Source of the DNA: Crossaster papposus
Taxonomy: Eukaryota > Echinodermata > Asteroidea > Velatida > Solasteridae
Direction: 5' to 3'
Assembly: GCA_037893245.1 (NCBI GenBank)
Contig: JBAIAA010000349.1
Coordinates: 1,116,001 to 1,180,000 of the forward strand
Length of the DNA stretch: 64,000 bases
The position numbers and the translations under genes were made by a program. Within the stretch, counting starts at the first letter, position 1. Every line of letters begins with the position of its first letter. The notes under the pieces were generated by a model. It searched no databases. It saw only the letters and a program-made list of their open reading frames with translations, and was not told where the DNA came from. Below, in pieces: positions 10,487-21,408 of this stretch.

Positions 10487-12961
10487 TCAAAGGGCATTTG
10501 GAAACAGGTGAGTTTTTAAGTTGTTTTTGAATGACGAAACAGTGTCCAGCGATCTGACGTGAGAGGGTACCGTGTTCCAAAGTTGAGGGCCAGCAATTTT
10601 GAAGGATTTGTCAGTGGAAGTGTTTTTTGATCTGGGTTCTAACAACAGCGTACCATCACGGCAGGATCGAAGACCGGATCGACCTGATACGTGGAGTTGG
10701 ATACAGCGATCAAGGTATTGTGGAGCTGTGTGATGGAGACATTTGAAGATGAGGAGTGCGACCTTAAAGCGAATTCTTTGCCGGACGGGAAGCCAATGAA
10801 GTTGAGCAAGTAGCGGAGCCGCCGATTCACGTTTGTCAACGGCAAATAAAAGGCGTGCAGCACGGTTTTGCAGTCGCTGGAGTTTATCCAGATTGGATTC
10901 CGTAATACCGAAGAGTAGGGAGTTGCCATAATCCAGACGGGATAGAACTATCGCACGAATGACTTGGTGACATGCTTCAAAATCAAGGTATCGGCGAATT
11001 CGTGAAATGTTGCGAAGCTGAAAGTGAATGCTGCGGTTGAGGTTGAGAACATGTTTTGACATTGACATATTTGCATCAAAATAGATTCCCAGGTTGCGAA
11101 CGGACTGCGATGGTGTTATGGCAGTGTCCCCTATTGTCAGAGTGACAGGAGGTAAGTTGCGAAGCGTGTGTGTTGAAGCCGCTATAAGAAACTCAGTCTT
11201 TGTGTCGTTCAGTTTGAGCATATTTTGGGTCATCCATAGCTTCACATCTTGGATGCAAGAAGACAAATTGTTAAGAGCAGATTGTATCGATTCCGGATCC
11301 TTGGGGTTGAATGTGGAATAAATTTGAGTGTCGTCGGCATATATCTGGAAACGAAGACCATGTTTGCGAATTATAGCACCGATCGGCTTTATGTAGATGG
11401 TGAATAGCAAGGGACCTAAAACAGAACCTTGTGGTACTCCGTAGTCAAGTGGTTTTGTGTGTGAAAACTCACCATCAATACACACATTGCATGTCCTATT
11501 GCAGAGGTAGCTACGGAACCAGCACAGTCCTTTCCTTGTCAGGCCAATGGACTCACTGAGCATCCGTAGAAGGATTCGGTGGTCCACAGTGTCGAAGGCG
11601 GCACTTAAATCTAGAAGAATTAGAAACACACCTTTGTTGTCACCAATCGCCAGCATTATATCATTTTTGATTGAAAGCAGTGCAGTTTCCGTGCTGTGTC
11701 CGGATCTGTAAGCGGATTGGTGAGATTCCCAAAGATTATGATCATCCATATGTGCTGTAATGCGAGAAACTATTACCTTTTCAATGACTTTCGAAATGAA
11801 AGGTAAGTTCGACACTGGACGGTAGTTGGCAAGTTCATTGATGTCGGACGATGGCTTTTTGAGAATTGGGGTGACAATTGCGTGTTTAAGTGAGTCCGGA
11901 AAAATGCCTGTAGAAATCGATGTGTTGACAATGTGGGTGATAATCGGAAGAAATGAGTTGGTAGCGGACTTTAATAACCATGTTGGAATGAGGTCAAGAC
12001 TGCACGTTTTGTTGGTTGAAGAGCTGATGATTCGACGAATCTCATCTTGGGATGCAATCTCTAAGTCCAGAGCTGGTATCTCCTCAGGATTGGCACTGCG
12101 TAGGATTGGGTCAATCGTACGCTCGAGGTTGCTGCGAATTTTGAAGATCTTGTCGATGAAGAAATTGACGAAGTCATTTGCTAATGATTGACTTGAATCG
12201 GACAAGGGGCGGGGTTTAGTATTTGTGTTGAATAGTGTCCCAACTGTTCGAAAAATGCTTTTTGTGTCAGCATTTTTCAGTTGATTAGCGAAATAGGTTC
12301 GTTTTGCAGTTTCAATGAGGCAATTGACGTACTTCCGCTGATTCGTAAAAAGTGCCGAGTGCGATTCTAGGCGACTTTTTCGCCACATCCTTTCATACCG
12401 ACGTCGCATTTTCCTGGCAGCATGAATATCAGCGTTGTACCACGGCTGACGCAATCTGATTTTACGGCGACGAGTCTGAAGGGGGGCATGCCGATCAAGC
12501 ACTTCTGTGATAACCGTGTTGAATTTGGAGACTAATTCGCTCGAGTTGGAAACGTCGAAGCACGGTTGTATGGCACTGGCAAAATCCGTGGTTAACAAGG
12601 GCAGATCGATAGATCGGAAGTTCCGTAAATGGCGAACGATATCAGGATACGTAGGCTTTAAGATTCGGAGATTGCAACAAACAACGTGATGGTCTGACAA
12701 AGAGTTATCATTAACAACACAGGACTGAACGAGATTGTCATCCTCACGACTAAGGACCAGGTCTAAAATGTGACCACTCTTGTGCGTTGGACTCGTCACA
12801 AGTTGCATGAAGCCGAACGCCGACACAGACGCCATGAATTGAGAGACATCGGACCGCGACGGCACATCAATGTGTAGGTTAAAGTCACCGACGATCAGAA
12901 TCTTGTGTGAATTCAGGGCTAGTGTGCCGATAAATGTGTCGAATTCCCTGAGGAACTGCAA
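10487..12961 (-). CDS. L2-like LINE ORF2: endonuclease C-terminus and reverse transcriptase
   Basis: 824 open residues in which the first ~20 precede a frameshift junction. The AP-endonuclease C-terminal part has IVGDFNLH (23-30), DLVLS (67-71) and SLSDHHVV (87-94). The RT has LANYRPVSNLPFISKVIEKV (377-396), DLSAAFDTVDHR (451-462), GVPQGSVLGPLLF (508-520) and the catalytic YADD (541-544). The C-terminal region ends with SFKNNLKTHLFPNAL, a typical L2/CR1 terminus. It would nick target DNA and reverse-transcribe element RNA. All catalytic boxes are intact. It continues the frame-shifted upstream part at 12919-13836. Confidence 0.92.
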   Translation of the reverse strand: MQFLREFDTFIGTLALNSHKILIVGDFNLHIDVPSRSDVSQFMASVSAFGFMQLVTSPTHKSGHILDLVLSREDDNLVQSCVVNDNSLSDHHVVCCNLRILKPTYPDIVRHLRNFRSIDLPLLTTDFASAIQPCFDVSNSSELVSKFNTVITEVLDRHAPLQTRRRKIRLRQPWYNADIHAARKMRRRYERMWRKSRLESHSALFTNQRKYVNCLIETAKRTYFANQLKNADTKSIFRTVGTLFNTNTKPRPLSDSSQSLANDFVNFFIDKIFKIRSNLERTIDPILRSANPEEIPALDLEIASQDEIRRIISSSTNKTCSLDLIPTWLLKSATNSFLPIITHIVNTSISTGIFPDSLKHAIVTPILKKPSSDINELANYRPVSNLPFISKVIEKVIVSRITAHMDDHNLWESHQSAYRSGHSTETALLSIKNDIMLAIGDNKGVFLILLDLSAAFDTVDHRILLRMLSESIGLTRKGLCWFRSYLCNRTCNVCIDGEFSHTKPLDYGVPQGSVLGPLLFTIYIKPIGAIIRKHGLRFQIYADDTQIYSTFNPKDPESIQSALNNLSSCIQDVKLWMTQNMLKLNDTKTEFLIAASTHTLRNLPPVTLTIGDTAITPSQSVRNLGIYFDANMSMSKHVLNLNRSIHFQLRNISRIRRYLDFEACHQVIRAIVLSRLDYGNSLLFGITESNLDKLQRLQNRAARLLFAVDKRESAAPLLAQLHWLPVRQRIRFKVALLIFKCLHHTAPQYLDRCIQLHVSGRSGLRSCRDGTLLLEPRSKNTSTDKSFKIAGPQLWNTVPSHVRSLDTVSSFKNNLKTHLFPNAL

Positions 12962-13836
12962 TGTAGTGAATCCGTTTGTCGGCGAGGGGGTGGTCTGTAG
13001 ATGACTACAACATTTATATCTCGCTTTCTATCAGTGAAATACGCATGTTCAAAGGTGGTAGTTATGTAATCAAAATTATGGATGAACATGCCAAGTGGGG
13101 ATTTAGACAGTAAGCCAATCCCACCATAGTTATGGGTTCGGTTGGAATCGGCGATGACCGGTCGAGGAACGTTCAAAAACGAATAGCCTGGTGGGGTAAT
13201 CTCCCCAATGACAATAGAGCTATCATTTGTGAGCCAGGTTTCAGTTACTGCCATTATGTCAATATCATGTTCAAGGACATATTCCGAGAATGAAAGAGTT
13301 TTGTTACGGATCGATCGGACATTCCAGAGGCAAACTTTAAGCTGACTAGGAGCATGTGATGGGAGTACATTGATCGTACAAGTTGATCGACGCTTGGTCT
13401 TGCGCGATCCAGCACGGGTCCCTCTATGGGTTGGGGGCTTGGAATGAATCCCAAGATTTCTGATGGTAGACCAAATATGACAAGGGATGGGTCGTCCAGA
13501 ACAGGCAGTTCCGATGGTCAAGAGTTGAGTTATGGTGTATGTAGGATTCGATTGCCGAGAACGATAGTCAGTTTGATCAGGATGTTGGCTATCTGGGCCT
13601 GGGTTTGGATCGACATCACCACAAGGTAATAATGTCACACTAAAGGTGGCCATGGAGTTACAGTAATAGGGAATGCGTGCCTTGCAAAAGCCCATAGGCC
13701 TGTTGCGACATTTTGTAGCTCCATTTTCTTTGACGTGGTTGCTATCAACAGCAACCCATTGTTGTTGGATGAGCAGGTTGAATGAACACAACAGTGTTAC
13801 TAATAGTAGGGTCTTTAACTCCATTGTTCTGCTCAC
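12919..13836 (-). CDS. L2-like LINE N-terminus: hydrophobic leader, 2A-like motif, AP endonuclease
   Basis: First part of the same LINE protein. Residues 5-27 are hydrophobic (MELKTLLLVTLLCSFNLL), resembling a signal peptide. Residues 73-81 read GDVDPNPGP (13594-13620), a 2A-like ribosome-skipping motif. Endonuclease blocks follow: LKVCLWNVRSIRNK, VTETWL, YGGIGLL and VVVIYRPP. The frame is lost by a one-base change in a C-rich run near 12985-12995, after which the endonuclease continues in another frame. 2A-like motifs are known in CR1/L2 elements of sea urchin and amphioxus. Here the usual Glu before x-N-P-G-P is Asp. Confidence 0.85.
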   Translation of the reverse strand: MSRTMELKTLLLVTLLCSFNLLIQQQWVAVDSNHVKENGATKCRNRPMGFCKARIPYYCNSMATFSVTLLPCGDVDPNPGPDSQHPDQTDYRSRQSNPTYTITQLLTIGTACSGRPIPCHIWSTIRNLGIHSKPPTHRGTRAGSRKTKRRSTCTINVLPSHAPSQLKVCLWNVRSIRNKTLSFSEYVLEHDIDIMAVTETWLTNDSSIVIGEITPPGYSFLNVPRPVIADSNRTHNYGGIGLLSKSPLGMFIHNFDYITTTFEHAYFTDRKRDINVVVIYRPPPRRQTDSLHCSSSGNSTHLSAH

Positions 13837-14300
13837 CTGTGTTCATTCACTGAAGTAATTGTTATATGATACGCACCGGTGATCAGGGCTAGGATAAGAT
13901 GGCTGTCATCGAGATCGTTCCTATCGATTCAGTACATGCACATCAAGTGTGCAGAACTCAGTTTAGAAGGTCCATGAGACCAATCTGAAGATCCCAGTAT
14001 GCTCTCTGAAGTTTTCACTACCATCTGTCAACGATCAAGGATGTAAGTCGATCGCAACTTCAGTAAAAGATGGTATTTAATGAGAGGTGTTGCTTGACGT
14101 GGCAGCCTGTTAGGCGCACAAAATCATCTACTATTTTGTTATGTGTGGTTAAGCAGAAAAAAGTATGAACATAGAAGATGGAGTGTCTAGGATCGGAATA
14201 CAAGCATTTGGGGAAAGAAATGAGACATAGAGGGCCGGTAATTTCTTGCAACATTCTAGGGATGAAAAGGGGCTTCACTGACTGCGAAGCAGCAACTTGA
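13837..14300. other. possible LINE 5' UTR and flank, no gene
   Basis: Upstream of the LINE start codon. No coding signal is seen. The element's 5' end could not be placed. Confidence 0.3.
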
Positions 14301-14574
14301 GGTTAATGGCTCGACTAACTGTAACGGGTGGTTCTGTTCTGTGTGGGAACAACGTGTACCGAGGTGTCAACTTGCATCTATACTCAACAACCGTTTGCTG
14401 TTTGTTCGCACATCGGCAAACTTACATTGTGTTTTTGTGCAGGTTTCCTTCGCTCGGAATCTACGCATCGATTTCCGGGCACAACAAGCGATAGACGATT
14501 GCTTGTAAGAGGTAAGAGAAAAAAACGTAAAAAAAACTTCAAAACAAAAACAAAACACAAAACTAAAAAAAATA

Positions 14575-15120
14575 ATGGCGCGCAGTGCGGCCGACAAGCG
14601 ATGGCCGCCCAAGGCGTCGCCGCGTCGCCGACTGCGTCGCAAACCCTACGGGGCGCGGGAGAGTGAGCTGCCACTCGTCGACAGCAGCCAGTCGCAGTAC
14701 ACTAGCGACGCGCACGAGATACAAGCGCACATGCCCAAGTCGCCCTGCGGCGACAACACCGGGCCGCAGGCGGCGCATCGCGCGCGGGCGCACTCGTGCT
14801 CGCGCGATAGGGCGCATAAGATCAATCGGCGTCGGCGCAGTCACTCCGCGCAGCCACGCGACGACACGCGTCCGGCCCAGCACGTGCAGCTGCTCTACAC
14901 GCAGTTCATGCACATATGGCTGGACGCGCGTCGCGACCGCATGGCGCGCATTCCGCGTCGAAAACGACGCCCCAAGTTCCATGCGCCGGCGCCGCTCACC
15001 ATCACCAAGCGAGAGAGTGAGCTGACACTCTGCAACAACAGCCCGCCGCAGTACAAGGGCACCTCACTGCCGCACAAACAGAAGTGTGCCGGCAAGTGCA
15101 GCCAGCTGCCCTCCGAGTAG
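14575..15120 (+). CDS. hypothetical arginine-rich ORF in a GC-rich block
   Basis: A 181-residue open frame starts MARSAADKRWPPKASPRRR and is very rich in Arg, Ser and Pro. Two internal segments begin alike (RESELPL near residue 28 and RESELTL near residue 145). Base composition changes sharply from AT-rich flanks to a GC-rich block exactly over this ORF, and its stop is followed by a hairpin (AAGTCGGGATT / AATCCCGACTT, 15131-15258). No family is recognised. Overlapping frames on both strands are also open, so the reading frame is uncertain. Confidence 0.3.
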   Translation: MARSAADKRWPPKASPRRRLRRKPYGARESELPLVDSSQSQYTSDAHEIQAHMPKSPCGDNTGPQAAHRARAHSCSRDRAHKINRRRRSHSAQPRDDTRPAQHVQLLYTQFMHIWLDARRDRMARIPRRKRRPKFHAPAPLTITKRESELTLCNNSPPQYKGTSLPHKQKCAGKCSQLPSE

Positions 15121-16440
15121 ACTTGATCCAAGTCGGGATTATGTGGTAACATTGCTCATGGTCATCCACACTGTGCGCCTCGCGTCACGTCCACGCTTAT
15201 CAGTAGCGCGCCCTCATGCGCCACCCATGCTCATGTGTGGTTCAGAAATCCCGACTTGACGGATGTGCCACACGTTTGTACACAACCTATGGGCTCATCA
15301 GGGGGGGGGGGGGGGGTGGGGCGGAGGGGGGGCCCTTCGAGGCTGTGATTGCGAAACGCTGTGGTACCGTCCATTCTCAAAATAGGGGGGAACAATTTTC
15401 TCACTCGAAAAATAAAGAGTTTTTGGCATCCAATCTTAACATCTTGTCTTTTGTAGTTGTACAAGGTTGTTATTTACCTTAATGTTTATCATCCAATGAC
15501 AAAAATTGTATTGAAAATGAAAAAAGCAGTCGAAAAAATTAAGCGTTGACGTACCGTTGATGCGCGTGGAGAACTGGAGATTGTGCACAAATACTCAAAC
15601 GACGTTAACAAATACCTCCCCTAAAAAGGGCAATAATAATCGATAAATTGTGAAAAATCGTGCTTTGACCCCACTCATTTTTTTCCATAGATACGTTAAA
15701 AAAGGATGTAGCAGTGATATACTGAATTTTAAAAAAAATCTGCCTGTGACCCCCTTGCGTTTTATCGTGTTGTTTTCGAACGAAAATGGCAGAAAATGAC
15801 ATCGCCCCAAACAAAATCCGTGTAGATCGTGCCTGCGTACCTGGCTTTGCGGACGTTGTATGAATCACTAAATGCGGAAAGCGATACACGGAGCAAATCT
15901 GTACGTACGTGTTTCAATGGTGCGCTTCGCGGTAGCAATCTATGAGATGTGTGGCTCATGAGCGTGGAAGAACGAATGAGATACATTTCAACGTTGGTGG
16001 CGCACTTTCTTGGGCCCCCCCTCCGCCCCCCCCTGGGGCTCATCTACCGAAAACGGTAGCGGCCAATCAAATTGCAGAATTGTATAAATTAGCATATATC
16101 TGTAATAATATGAACTTTGACCCAGTTGTGTGACGGACATACGTGGACATTGTGATGTACAATGTACATACACATGTGCATAGTGTACATTATGTGTAAA
16201 TGTACAAACGGTTTAATAGTCTTGCTATCGTGTACATTGTCCGGCCGTTAAGTTTGCACTATACCATACTCTAACTAAATAAACGAAGTATGGACGCAGT
16301 TATTTAATTTGAAAAAGGCATCTAGTGACAGTACTGCCTACCATTCCTCCATAGTCCGTTAGCGGTCTAGCGAGTCCGTACCGATTGGCGGACTTATTTG
16401 GCATACATCGCCATAACCATGTGATGCGTATGCAAATAAT
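15121..16440. repeat. intergenic with G-tract and C-tract inverted pair
   Basis: A G-rich run (15301-15335, ending GGGCGGAGGGGGGGCCC) is mirrored at 16012-16040 (GGGCCCCCCCTCCGCCCCCC) beside a shared GGGCTCATC motif. The two may be ends of an inverted-repeat element of about 740 bp. No gene is seen between them. Confidence 0.35.
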
Positions 16441-16650
16441 TTATGAATAACTACATATCACCGCGGGGGGTTTGATTGGCCGATCCGTCAAGTCGGATTT
16501 ACTGCACTGACATGATGACATCGCGTTGATGCCGACAGCGGAACGACAACCAGATGACGGCGCCTTTTTTCTAAGGCCAACAAAGCACATAACTATTCGG
16601 CCGGATTGACGAAAGCAAATTGGTAGTCTTAACTCCATGGTAAGTCCGAC

Positions 16651-16995
16651 TTGGGTCAAGTCTTCCCCTCCGAGGACATTTGCGCGCGCCTCTACGCGGC
16701 ATACGAGAAAATGCGCCGACTGCGCACGCACAAGCGGCGTATCGCCCGCCTCTTCAAAGAGGATGCGCAGTGGTGGGCGCACACGGGCGTCAAAGCGCTG
16801 CTGCCGGCGAGTACACAAAAAACTCCACATCTGGGCAATCGGCCGGGGGAAGGCGCTCGCTCGACTATAAACAAAAAAAACCGGACGCCAGATGGGGAGT
16901 TAGTCGAGCGATTGGGTGAGGGACTGCACCCGATGATCCCGAGCCAAAAGCGCGCATGCAAACTTCTTACTGTTCAAACACAAGCTACTAAATAA
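16651..16995 (+). CDS. hypothetical basic ORF fragment
   Basis: A 114-residue frame includes ICARLYAAYEKMRRLRTHKR and a FKEDAQWW segment, with a helical, basic character plausible for a nucleic-acid-binding protein. No family is recognised. It is GC-rich like 14575-15120, and a 12-bp inverted pair (GCTCGACTAACT at 14309-14320, AGTTAGTCGAGC at 16898-16909) encloses both, so they may belong to one element. Low certainty. Confidence 0.25.
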   Translation: MGQVFPSEDICARLYAAYEKMRRLRTHKRRIARLFKEDAQWWAHTGVKALLPASTQKTPHLGNRPGEGARSTINKKNRTPDGELVERLGEGLHPMIPSQKRACKLLTVQTQATK

Positions 16996-17318
16996 AAGGA
17001 AGTGGACAAGTCAAAGGTAAAATGCTCTGAGAGCATAATAAAAGGGCCAACGGGTTTCCAGTTAAAGTAAAATGCTGTGCGAGCATTCCAGCTAAAGTAA
17101 AATGCTGTCTCAGCACTGCACTCGCGTCAAAAAGGAAGTGGACAAGAGAATGCCAACGGGTTTTACCTCTTACCCCCCCAACAAGCGCAGACCGAGCGAA
17201 AGGTCAGCAGGTGTGGGCCACTAGTTCGGTGTGGGCGGGTCGAAACCGTTGCCCTCCCACCGAGCAGTAGATGTTAACTGGTTAGCACCGTACCGTAATC
17301 ACTGCATTTATTTGCATA

Positions 17319-18098
17319 CAGGGTGTCTCTAAAAAAAGTATACCCATTTTCAAATTCATATTATTGCAAAATTACTGAACATTTCAGAAAAAGGCAAATG
17401 TCTGTTGAAAGGGTAGAATGCCCTCTGTCCAATGGTATAATGTTCATTATGTCATTGCCATGGATGACTGAACAAACAAGACAGTTATGAGAGGTACTGA
17501 AATCAGCACTGTGACAAGTTGGGACGATAAGTCAGGCATGAGACTAAGATGCCAGTTATGCATTAACAGTATACCCAGCACGATATGTGGCAGAGGGGTA
17601 CCCCCCTCTTATCCCTATACTTTATACGCACTCAACACTATTGTAACCTAACCCATCCCCCCTTGAAACCTAAAAGGAATTCCTGAGATTCCGGGAACAC
17701 AATGGTCAACACAAAAGAGGGGGGGTTTATTCTGCCACATATCGTGCTTCATATGATTAACAGGAATGGTGACCACCACCTTGCATTTGTCAGGAAAGAG
17801 ACCCTGTCATAATTTTTTCCAATTTGTTCAACCTCAAACAGCAAAAGAATTTGTCCTTAAAAACACCTGCCGGAGCTTCGTCGCTCAAGTAAAACCAACT
17901 TGTCACAGTGCTGATTTCAGTACCTTTCATAAATGTCTTGTTTGTTCAGTCATCCATGGCAATGACATAATAAACCTTATACCATTGAAAAGAGAACATT
18001 CTACCCTTTCCACAGACATTTGTCTTTTTCTGAAATATTCAGTAGTTTTGCAATAATACCAATTTTAAAATGGGTATACTTTTTTTAGAGACACCCTG
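17319..18098. mobile_element. MITE with ~200-bp TIRs and TA duplication
   Basis: Ends CAGGGTGTCTCTAAAAAAAG and its reverse complement, flanked by TA at 17317-17318 and 18099-18100. Arms remain similar for about 200 bp. A TA target duplication with CAG-type ends suggests a Tc1/mariner-derived element. It has no ORF. A second MITE (17570-17754) is inserted in its centre. Confidence 0.75.
17570..17754 (+). repeat. AGCACGATATGTGGCAG MITE, copy 1
   Basis: About 180 bp, starting TATACCCAGCACGATATG and ending CATATCGTGCTTCATA, with terminal inverted repeats (AGCACGATATGTGGCAGA) and TA at each side. The same family is at 31627-31757, 43748-43938, 44291-44482 and 54068-54274, with a remote relative at 25085-25275. 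Confidence 0.85.
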
Positions 18099-18100
18099 TA

Positions 18101-19060
18101 TATAATGCTGGTGGGTCATCGTAAGATAGCCATTACGGCTTGGATGGAGTTCAATTTTGGTTTTGCGTTGCTATAAAGAGTACTATCACCAATGTTCGAT
18201 ATACGCTGCGCGCTCTCCTGCACTGACGACACTGTCTGAGAGGTCCTAGGTGCCGCTATGCACGCTCTTCTACTCTGGCGCATACTAGCTACGCCCATAA
18301 TTCTAACCTACACCCTCCAGCTAGCCCAAGACACTTGACAGCCTTCGCTCCGCTTTGCATGCACATCTGCGCCGGCGTACTTTCAGCATCTGTCAGCTAC
18401 ACCTAATGCATGAGCGCCTGTGCCTGCATATGGTTGCACTTCATACACTGCAACAGGTCATCACGTCAGTTGACGATGACAATTCTACTTAGCACCGCCT
18501 TCTTTCTCCGCCTTTAGACCACCGTACGTAGCTGTGCCTTGCGCGCATTTGTCTCACAAACGCTCGCAAATACACAGCGAACGCACGCTTTCTCTAATTC
18601 ATCCGACACGTGTGCCGGATTAAAAAAAAAACGATGTCACCTTGCTTCAATACTCAACAACTTTTGCACGGAAACATGTGAGCGCCAACAGCAGCATACT
18701 TACTACTTGATACACAGCGCGCACAGAGCGGGTAAGAAGTGAACTTCACCGTGGGCCCACAGCGCGCGTCGAGATTATCCGTTAATAAGCCCATTATAAG
18801 CTTATTTATAAGCTCGTGCTCATCCGCCCTATCGCGCGAGCACGAGTTATTGTTTACGCGCCGTCCATTTCGTGCCAGTTATTCAGCTACGTGACCACCG
18901 ACCGCGTTACATAGCCGGCGATCACCTTCCCACTCTCTTGCGTTGCGGCCTTCTCTCTCTCGCAGAGAGTGCAGCGCTTTCCCCTCCAATGCGTGTGTCT
19001 CTCTCTCATTGGCTCATTGAGTCGGTGCTTTAGACTACCCGATTGTGAGTCCATGCTGCT
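18101..19060. other. non-coding interior of the 17.0-19.4 kb element
   Basis: No gene is recognised. Several G+C-richer patches, including an AGAGAGAGA/TCTCTCTC-rich stretch near 18950-19010. Confidence 0.35.
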
Positions 19061-19159
19061 ATGGGAGGAGGGGGCGAGGTGGGAGGGCAACGGTTTCGAC
19101 CCGCCCACACCGAACTAGTGGCCCACACCTGCTGACCTTTCGCTCGGTCTGCGCTTGTT

Positions 19160-19201
19160 GGGGGGGGGGGGGGGGGGGGGGGAGGGGGGGGGGGGGGGGG
19201 G
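19160..19201 (+). repeat. 42-nt poly-G tract
   Basis: 23 G, one A, then 18 G. The matching place in the left arm of the same inverted repeat (17173-17179) has only seven C. The tract therefore expanded after the arms formed, or was assembled with error. Strong G-quadruplex potential. Confidence 0.9.
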
Positions 19202-19380
19202 CGTAAGAGGTAAAACCCGTTGGCATTCTCTTGTCCACTTCCTTTTTGACGCGAGTGCAGTGCTGAGACAGCATTTTACTTTAGCTGGAATGCTCGCACA
19301 GCATTTTACTTTAACTGGAAACCCGTTGGCCCTTTTATTATGCTCTCAGAGCATTTTACCTTTGACTTGTGTAAGGTTTC

Positions 19381-20500
19381 AGTCAATAAAAGGGTAAAAT
19401 ACTACTAGATTTCACAGGCGTCTACATTTAATGTGACAGTATTTAAAACTGGTTGGTTTTTAAATTAACATTGCAGGATCAGGAATGTTGAGGTTTAACG
19501 TCCATAATTATAGTAATTATGTGAACAAAGTGCTTGTGTGTGAAGCCCCAAATTTATATTTGATGTAAAAAAAAAAGAATATTGACTGTATGGCATTCAA
19601 ATATATGGCATTCAAATAAAGTTGCAGTGCCACTGAAAAAAAAATTGTTAAAATGTTGGGCCTAACCGGTTTTCTAAGGAGCATAAATACACGACGGGTC
19701 TTTTCAAGTGCAGGAAAGAAAATCTAGTTTTATGATTGGCCATTTGTTATTAAGTATTTCCCCGCAATTCACTAACTATCTGTTGTCTTTCCTCCATTGT
19801 ATAGCTAATTACGTTAGTCTTACGCGAGAGCTCGAAAGCCATATTGACAAATTTCCGCAAAACGCCCTCTTCGGTTGATTTTCGTCATTTCATGACAGAG
19901 GCTAATAATGCAAGCATGCATATAATACAAACAGCAGTGTTGGAATGGTTCCCGCCGCACGCTTCAATAGACAAAGTTAAGGACTGGAACCAGTCCATGG
20001 CCGACACGCATTTATTTTTCCGTTACACGAACAAGAATGTGTAAACTGGTCGAATTTGACATTGTAAGACGTAAAAATGCCCGGCAAACAAACGTCGGTG
20101 AAGAAAGAAAGTCGGATAAGAAGCGTCTTATCCGCAGGAAATCACGGTAATTGCCGATAGTGTACCAGATAACATAAAACACAAATTGGTGATTGAATAC
20201 ATGTAGGCGATTTGTTTCTCAGCCGATGACTACCCACTGTCGTTAACCAGTTCGCACCGGGACGCATAAACACGTCACGAAAAAAGCCGAAAATTTCTGT
20301 CAGCAGCGAGCAAGGCCGCAAATGCGTGGGTGTGCTTCCCGGCACTATCAGCTTGAACCCGTCTCGGATCGGTTAAAAATAATCTCGGTTAAAAATAATC
20401 CCGCGCCTCGGCTCGGTGATGTTAAAATATTCCAGACGCAAACCGGAGTTAGTTTTTTGTTATGTCATAATGCCATGTTACAAGCGTGGCGGTAATATAA
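19381..20500. other. non-coding, no gene recognised
   Basis: AT-rich. One short open frame at 19844-20044 has no recognisable features. A small hairpin (GGATAAGA...TCTTATCC) is near 20114-20132. Confidence 0.35.
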
Positions 20501-21408
20501 ACTCATCACAAAAAGTATCGAGACACTTAAAAATGAGCCAATTATTAACGGCCCGAAAGGGTATGGATTAATTAAAGCAAATAACTAATATCATAATTTT
20601 GTTCTGCGTATTTCGATACCTCGATTGTTGAGATACGATGTTGCGAAGCGAAGTTATTGTCATTTCAATGGTCGTATAGGTCCAGTTTCAAAAGTGACAA
20701 TCATCCCTATTAGAAGCAGGTTTGCATTATTGTTTTGAATGATCAGGTTCTGCTTCTGCTTCTGCTTCTATGGGGATGATTGTCACTTTTGAAACTAGAC
20801 CTACGAGTACGACCATTAAAATGACAAAAATTTCGCCCCGCACATCGTATCTTAAAGGCCCGGTCCCACTGGCCGATGGACACAAAACGTATGCATAAAG
20901 GACACAGCGGACGAGCAAAATTTCGGGGGTCGCTCCATCCGTTTTCATCCGCTCCAGAAATGGACAAAATTTGCGAAAATTTGCGAAAACAGAACGGAAA
21001 AGAACGGACGTGGGTAGTATAGCGGGGATGTTAAACGGATGTTCAGCGGAAGCCTAGCGGATGAAAGCGGATGGAAGTGGATGACAGCTCCGAAGGGGTT
21101 ACCGGGGATAATTGCGAAGCGGACGCATAGCGGAAAGAGCGGATGCATAGCGGATAAAGCGGATGCATCACGTACGCCTAACGGAAACAAAGGGGATGCC
21201 GAGCGGATGTATATCGGATGCAAACCGTTCACTGCGCATGCGCGGGGTATGAATTGCGTCCGCTCCGTGGATATAAAGGGATGCAGCACGCACGCAGTCA
21301 GCATAAAGCGGAAAGACGTGCTGGCGGCTACATCGATACATCTCTACTACATCTCGTTATTGAAGAAGGCTACATTGATACATCTGTACTACCTCTTGTA
21401 TCAACACC

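Larger units (their letters stand above)
17006..19370. mobile_element. large inverted-repeat element with ~260-bp arms
   Basis: The left arm 17006-17268 (ACAAGTCAAAGGTAAAATGC...) is the reverse complement of 19069-19370 (...GCATTTTACCTTTGACTTGT). Arms contain repeated AAAATGCT...GAGCA motifs. The interior is 1.8 kb and contains another inverted-repeat element (17319-18098) and non-coding DNA, but no transposase. No clear target duplication. The right arm is longer because of a G tract at 19160-19201. Confidence 0.75.
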
